Source: an uncultured Bacteroidales bacterium (GTDB lineage Bacteria; Bacteroidota; Bacteroidia; Bacteroidales; Bacteroidaceae). Taken from it: 7,802 nt of DNA. This document shows positions 5,939 through 7,802 of the stretch, one piece after another. How positions within the stretch are numbered: the stretch's first letter is position 1; each line of letters begins with the position of its first letter. A model generated the notes under the pieces. It worked only from the letters and a program-made list of their open reading frames with translations, was not told where the DNA came from and made no database searches. Position numbers and translations under genes: made by a program. The stretch covers positions 1 through 7,802 of the forward strand of contig CALCHR010000147.1 in the NCBI GenBank assembly GCA_937901185.1, given 5' to 3'.

Positions 5939-6134
5939 GTACAGCCTCCATCTTATTACCACAAATCGGACAGTGTGCAAAGTTAATTTCACACTCATCG
6001 CCGTCAGCGGTAAAAATTATAAGTTTACCTTGGCTATAGTCAGCGGAAATATCAAAGTCAGGAAAAGTATAACGAATTCCAGCGCAAACACCGTGAGAGT
6101 CTGGTTCACTACAAAACTTACAACCCTTATTCAT
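5925..6134 (-). CDS. Small zinc-ribbon protein, 69 aa
   Basis: A compact two-knuckle zinc ribbon: C5-x2-C8 near the start and CPICG (~55-59) near the end, separated by a beta-rich segment with SADYSQGKLIIFTADGDE and INFAHCPICGNKM. This layout (CKFC at the start, an I-N-F/Y-CP-x-CG end) is very common among phage hypothetical proteins of 60-80 residues. ATG 6134 overlaps the end of the upstream gene by eight bases, with GAGG seven bases ahead. Its end overlaps the next gene by 14 bases. Role unknown; single zinc ribbons often mediate nucleic acid or protein contacts. Confidence 0.82.
   Translation of the reverse strand: MNKGCKFCSEPDSHGVCAGIRYTFPDFDISADYSQGKLIIFTADGDECEINFAHCPICGNKMEAVHENS
5945..5949 (-). 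promoter_or_regulatory. Ribosome binding site deciding the start at 5938
   Basis: GGAGG on the minus strand, six bases before ATG 5938, inside the preceding zinc-ribbon gene. It supports the shorter 124-aa product over one beginning at 5998. Confidence 0.8.
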
Positions 6135-6513
6135 ATGCTACCTCACTTTGAAAATAAATATCTTTCTGATATACAGGCCTAATACGATGATGTTTAATAT
6201 CATCTAAAAGTATATCTGACTTTGGCACCTTATATGCAAAATTAAAACCAATATAGATAATCGCTTCTGGCTGATCTTGAACGGTTTTTGTTAAATCAAA
6301 AGCTTTTGGCACAAAGGCATATACGGTTCGTTCTGTAAAAGCCTGACCAGCGATACCACCAAAACCACATGAAGTGTCTGACCATAGTTGGTCAAACACA
6401 TATAAATCATAATATTCTTGGCTGATATACTTATGGTCTTTTCCACGACTTCTCATGAAGAAGTCTTCGTCAATAATCAGCAAATCTTTTGCCATAGAAG
6501 TGAGCTTAGACAT
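6127..6513 (-). CDS. Conserved phage hypothetical protein with GFGGIAGQA motif
   Basis: A 128-aa protein of unknown function, recognised by the block YYDLYVFDQLWSDTSCGFGGIAGQAFTERTVYAFVP (~34-69). Similar segments (LW-S-T-x-x-GFGG-x-G-QA-x-T) occur in hypothetical proteins of phages of Gram-positive bacteria. It continues with AIIYIGFNFAYKVP and a C-terminal helical part ending in YQKDIYFQSEVAYE, giving a mixed alpha/beta soluble domain. The start is placed at ATG 6513 with AGAGGT seven bases upstream; a GTG at 6534 would add seven residues but lacks a comparable site. It overlaps both neighbours by eight bases. No catalytic motif is recognised; the Gly-rich turn could be structural or ligand binding. 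Confidence 0.8.
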   Translation of the reverse strand: MSKLTSMAKDLLIIDEDFFMRSRGKDHKYISQEYYDLYVFDQLWSDTSCGFGGIAGQAFTERTVYAFVPKAFDLTKTVQDQPEAIIYIGFNFAYKVPKSDILLDDIKHHRIRPVYQKDIYFQSEVAYE

Positions 6514-6742
6514 TTTCAGCACCTCTTCTAACACAAGCTGCTTTTGTCGAAAGGATCTCAGTCTCAGTAATGACGAATTTTGGTAATAGCTCGCCAGAAG
6601 CAGTTAGCATGAGTTGGTCGCCACCCTGTAGGTCTATATAATATGCAGCAAGGTCAGGATTAGCACATACAGCTACAGTATGTCTTACTGAGCTTTCGCT
6701 AAGCTCATCAAGTGCCTCAACCAAAAAAACTAAATATCTCAT
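6506..6742 (-). CDS. Hypothetical protein, 78 aa
   Basis: Not recognised. It is small and soluble, with an N-terminal hydrophobic strand (MRYLVFLVEALDEL) too short and charged to be a clear TM segment, then VRHTVAVCANPDLAAYYIDLQGGDQLMLTASGELLPKFVITETEI, which looks like an alpha/beta fold with a beta hairpin. The start is placed at ATG 6742 because GGGAGAG lies five bases upstream in the 13-base gap after the preceding gene. A TTG at 6769 would add nine residues overlapping that gene and has no good site. It overlaps the next gene by eight bases. Confidence 0.68.
   Translation of the reverse strand: MRYLVFLVEALDELSESSVRHTVAVCANPDLAAYYIDLQGGDQLMLTASGELLPKFVITETEILSTKAACVRRGAENV
6521..6526 (-). 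promoter_or_regulatory. Ribosome binding site deciding the start at 6513
   Basis: AGAGGT on the minus strand, seven bases before ATG 6513 and inside the end of the 78-aa gene. It favours the ATG over the GTG at 6534. Confidence 0.7.
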
Positions 6743-6747
6743 TTTAT

Positions 6748-6754
6748 CTCTCCC
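6748..6754 (-). promoter_or_regulatory. Ribosome binding site deciding the start at 6742
   Basis: GGGAGAG on the minus strand fills most of the 13-base gap after the 81-aa gene and lies five bases before ATG 6742. It favours this start over the TTG at 6769. Confidence 0.75.
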
Positions 6755-6755
6755 A

Positions 6756-7001
6756 TTAAAGCGCTTCAAAAGCTCTATCTAGGCTTACTACCTTTAAAGC
6801 AACCAAATGTCTAATACCTTGTAGAATCTCATCCGGTAATGCCATTGAGTTAAGTACAGTAGTTTTGCCGTAACAATCAACATCGATAGCTGCCAATAGA
6901 TGGCGACCCTTGCTAGCGTTAGTCAACAGGTCATCTAGTGCCATCAGCTTATCAATCTGCGTTTTAATATCCGCAGCTTGATCAAATTTATCACGTGTCA
7001 T
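6756..7001 (-). CDS. Small helical protein, 81 aa
   Basis: A short, mostly helical protein: AADIKTQIDKLMALDDLL (~8-25) is a likely helix with heptad-like hydrophobic spacing, a central strand segment (HLLAAIDVDCYGKTTVLN) follows, then LPDEILQGIRHLVALKVVSLDRAFEAL as a second helix. The layout, helix-strand-helix with an I-x-x-L-x-x-x-L start and an E-x-L end, matches a common type of small phage protein with no known role. It may form a dimeric coiled coil. Its ATG overlaps the upstream stop as ATGA, so translation is probably coupled; the nearest ribosome binding site (AAAGGG) is about 13 bases away. Confidence 0.75.
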   Translation of the reverse strand: MTRDKFDQAADIKTQIDKLMALDDLLTNASKGRHLLAAIDVDCYGKTTVLNSMALPDEILQGIRHLVALKVVSLDRAFEAL

Positions 7002-7564
7002 GCTTCATTAACCCTTTCTAAATAACGAGTCCATTCATCAGAGCAATCAATATAAGTCTTTACTTTGTCATCGCCATGCCAAGTTGTTCTATAAAAACCA
7101 GTAGTCACGTTTATTGGATCACATTCTGTTATATACTCAGCCTTTAATTCTTTTTCTAAATGCTCCTGACAATATGGACAAATCCAGCCGCGTGTTATAG
7201 CAACTGCAGGCTTACCACAAGTACAGCATACCTGCTCGCTAAGAAATTCATACTTGTCCAAGATCAACTGTACTTCTTTTGGTGCATCAAAAGTATACAT
7301 ACGCAATTGACCGTACTTCTCTTTAATTTGAGAAAAACGAAAGATATCTAAAGCATTTGCTGCTTTTAGTGGCTCAAGTATATCTTCACACGCCTGTAGA
7401 AATAGCTGCATCCAGCCAGCTGGGATTTCCCATTCTCCGCGAATATAGTCAAAATCATAGTCTGCAGGCACTTCACCGGTTGTTAGTTTTATTGGTAACA
7501 AGTAAGGAAACTGTTCAACTAGGGCTTTACGTTCTTCTTTTGTAAACAACTCTTTATCGAACAT
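6998..7564 (-). CDS. Phage/prophage-type protein with QIKEKYGQLR motif and central zinc ribbon
   Basis: A 188-aa protein of unknown function. It carries a recurrent pattern: EIPAGWMQLFLQACEDIL (~46-63), FSQIKEKYGQLRMYTFDAP (~77-95), a helix (LILDKYEFLSEQ), then CCTCGKPA (~113-120) and W-x-CPYCQEHL (~127-135). Similar order (GW-x-x-L, Q-x-KEK-x-G-LR-x-Y, C-x-x-CG, W-x-x-x-C) is seen in hypothetical proteins of many phages and prophages. The Cys pairs form a probable zinc site. The C-terminal ~50 residues (from KAEYITECDP) look like an added beta segment with WTRYLERV. ATG 7564 overlaps the end of the upstream gene by 11 bases; the ribosome binding site is weak (ACGGGG), so coupling is likely. 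Confidence 0.82.
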   Translation of the reverse strand: MFDKELFTKEERKALVEQFPYLLPIKLTTGEVPADYDFDYIRGEWEIPAGWMQLFLQACEDILEPLKAANALDIFRFSQIKEKYGQLRMYTFDAPKEVQLILDKYEFLSEQVCCTCGKPAVAITRGWICPYCQEHLEKELKAEYITECDPINVTTGFYRTTWHGDDKVKTYIDCSDEWTRYLERVNEA

Positions 7565-7802
7565 ATTTTAACCCCGTCCAATAATTTGACCAATCTAATC
7601 GCTGGCCACAATGGCTGCAGTAGCGCAGGCCCTCTGTCCTAAGTTGTTCTGAACAAGATGGGCAGTAATGATAGTATTTCCAAAAAGTACGTTCATGATT
7701 AACTAACATTGGTTTACGAGTACGCAATGCTTGTATTGCGATGCCTGCTAAACGAGTTTCCTCATAAGAGGTTGTATTTTTACAACTTATCGCTTGTAAA
7801 TA
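7554..7802 (-). CDS. Zinc-ribbon protein, 5' part outside window
   Basis: The C-terminal 82 residues of a gene entering at the right edge; the frame is open to position 7802 and ends in TAA at 7554-7556. The visible part has a helix (EETRLAGIAIQALRTRKPMLV), then CPSC-SEQLRTEGLRY-CSHCG and QRLDW: two Cys pairs about 13 residues apart, typical of a zinc ribbon. Such C-terminal ribbons ending in CG-QRLDW are frequent in phage proteins from low-GC Gram-positive hosts. Its start is not visible and its function is unknown. The stop codon lies within the first codons of the next gene. Confidence 0.78.
   Translation of the reverse strand, partial: YLQAISCKNTTSYEETRLAGIAIQALRTRKPMLVNHERTFWKYYHYCPSCSEQLRTEGLRYCSHCGQRLDWSNYWTGLKYVR

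Noticed and set aside
5939..5998. N-terminal extension of the coiled-coil zinc-ribbon protein from an upstream ATG
   Set aside because: The extra residues overlap the preceding gene, have no ribosome binding site, and a clear GGAGG points to the start at 5938.
1..7802. Stop-codon recoding (no TAG stop among the visible genes)
   Set aside because: The genes end in TAA or TGA and all read in full under the standard code. Fifteen visible stops in AT-rich DNA are too few to make absence of TAG meaningful.
1..7802. tRNA genes, CRISPR arrays, insertion sequences or attachment sites
   Set aside because: Gaps between genes are under 85 bases and hold only promoter-like or terminator sequence. No cloverleaf, spaced repeats, transposase or integrase was found.

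Overview
The window reads as part of a tailed-phage genome (or a prophage) of a low-GC host, most likely Bacillota or a related gut lineage. The evidence is that every supported gene lies on the minus strand, genes abut or overlap by a few bases, many products are short zinc-ribbon proteins of types common in phage accessory regions, there is a leaderless amidase/peptidase endolysin, and Shine-Dalgarno sequences are strong GGAGG types. The host is inferred from composition and enzyme type only. No virion structural, replication or integration gene is visible, so a free phage cannot be told from a prophage.

Layout in transcription order (high to low coordinates). Block A (7802 to 5564): seven tightly coupled small genes, namely a zinc-ribbon fragment entering at the edge, a 188-aa protein with a central Cys motif, an 81-aa helical protein, a 78-aa unknown, a 128-aa protein of a recurrent phage type, a 69-aa zinc ribbon, and a coiled-coil plus zinc-ribbon protein. 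A hairpin terminator directly follows the last stop. Block B (5483 to 3761): a 157-aa accessory protein, a 340-aa unknown and a 92-aa Cys/His protein. Block C (3705 to 869): a Thg1-type tRNA guanylyltransferase, a LemA protein, a two-TM membrane protein with a GIDE/TMEM43-like look, a Cys-rich protein and a DUF1653 protein; it ends in a terminator whose loop holds the last stop codon. Block D (790 to beyond the edge): an Amidase_2 plus M15 peptidase endolysin with its own leader region.

Blocks B and C are each preceded by a short AT-rich gap carrying nearly the same 11-mer (TATTGTATWAT), a probable shared promoter -10 element. Functionally the window combines lysis (endolysin), possible tRNA 5'-end repair (Thg1), a candidate membrane/envelope module (LemA plus partner) and many small zinc-binding accessory proteins of unknown role. 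The LemA/partner/Thg1 block is the part most worth following up. No tRNA, CRISPR array, insertion sequence or attachment site was found, and no stretch over 300 bases lacks a gene.
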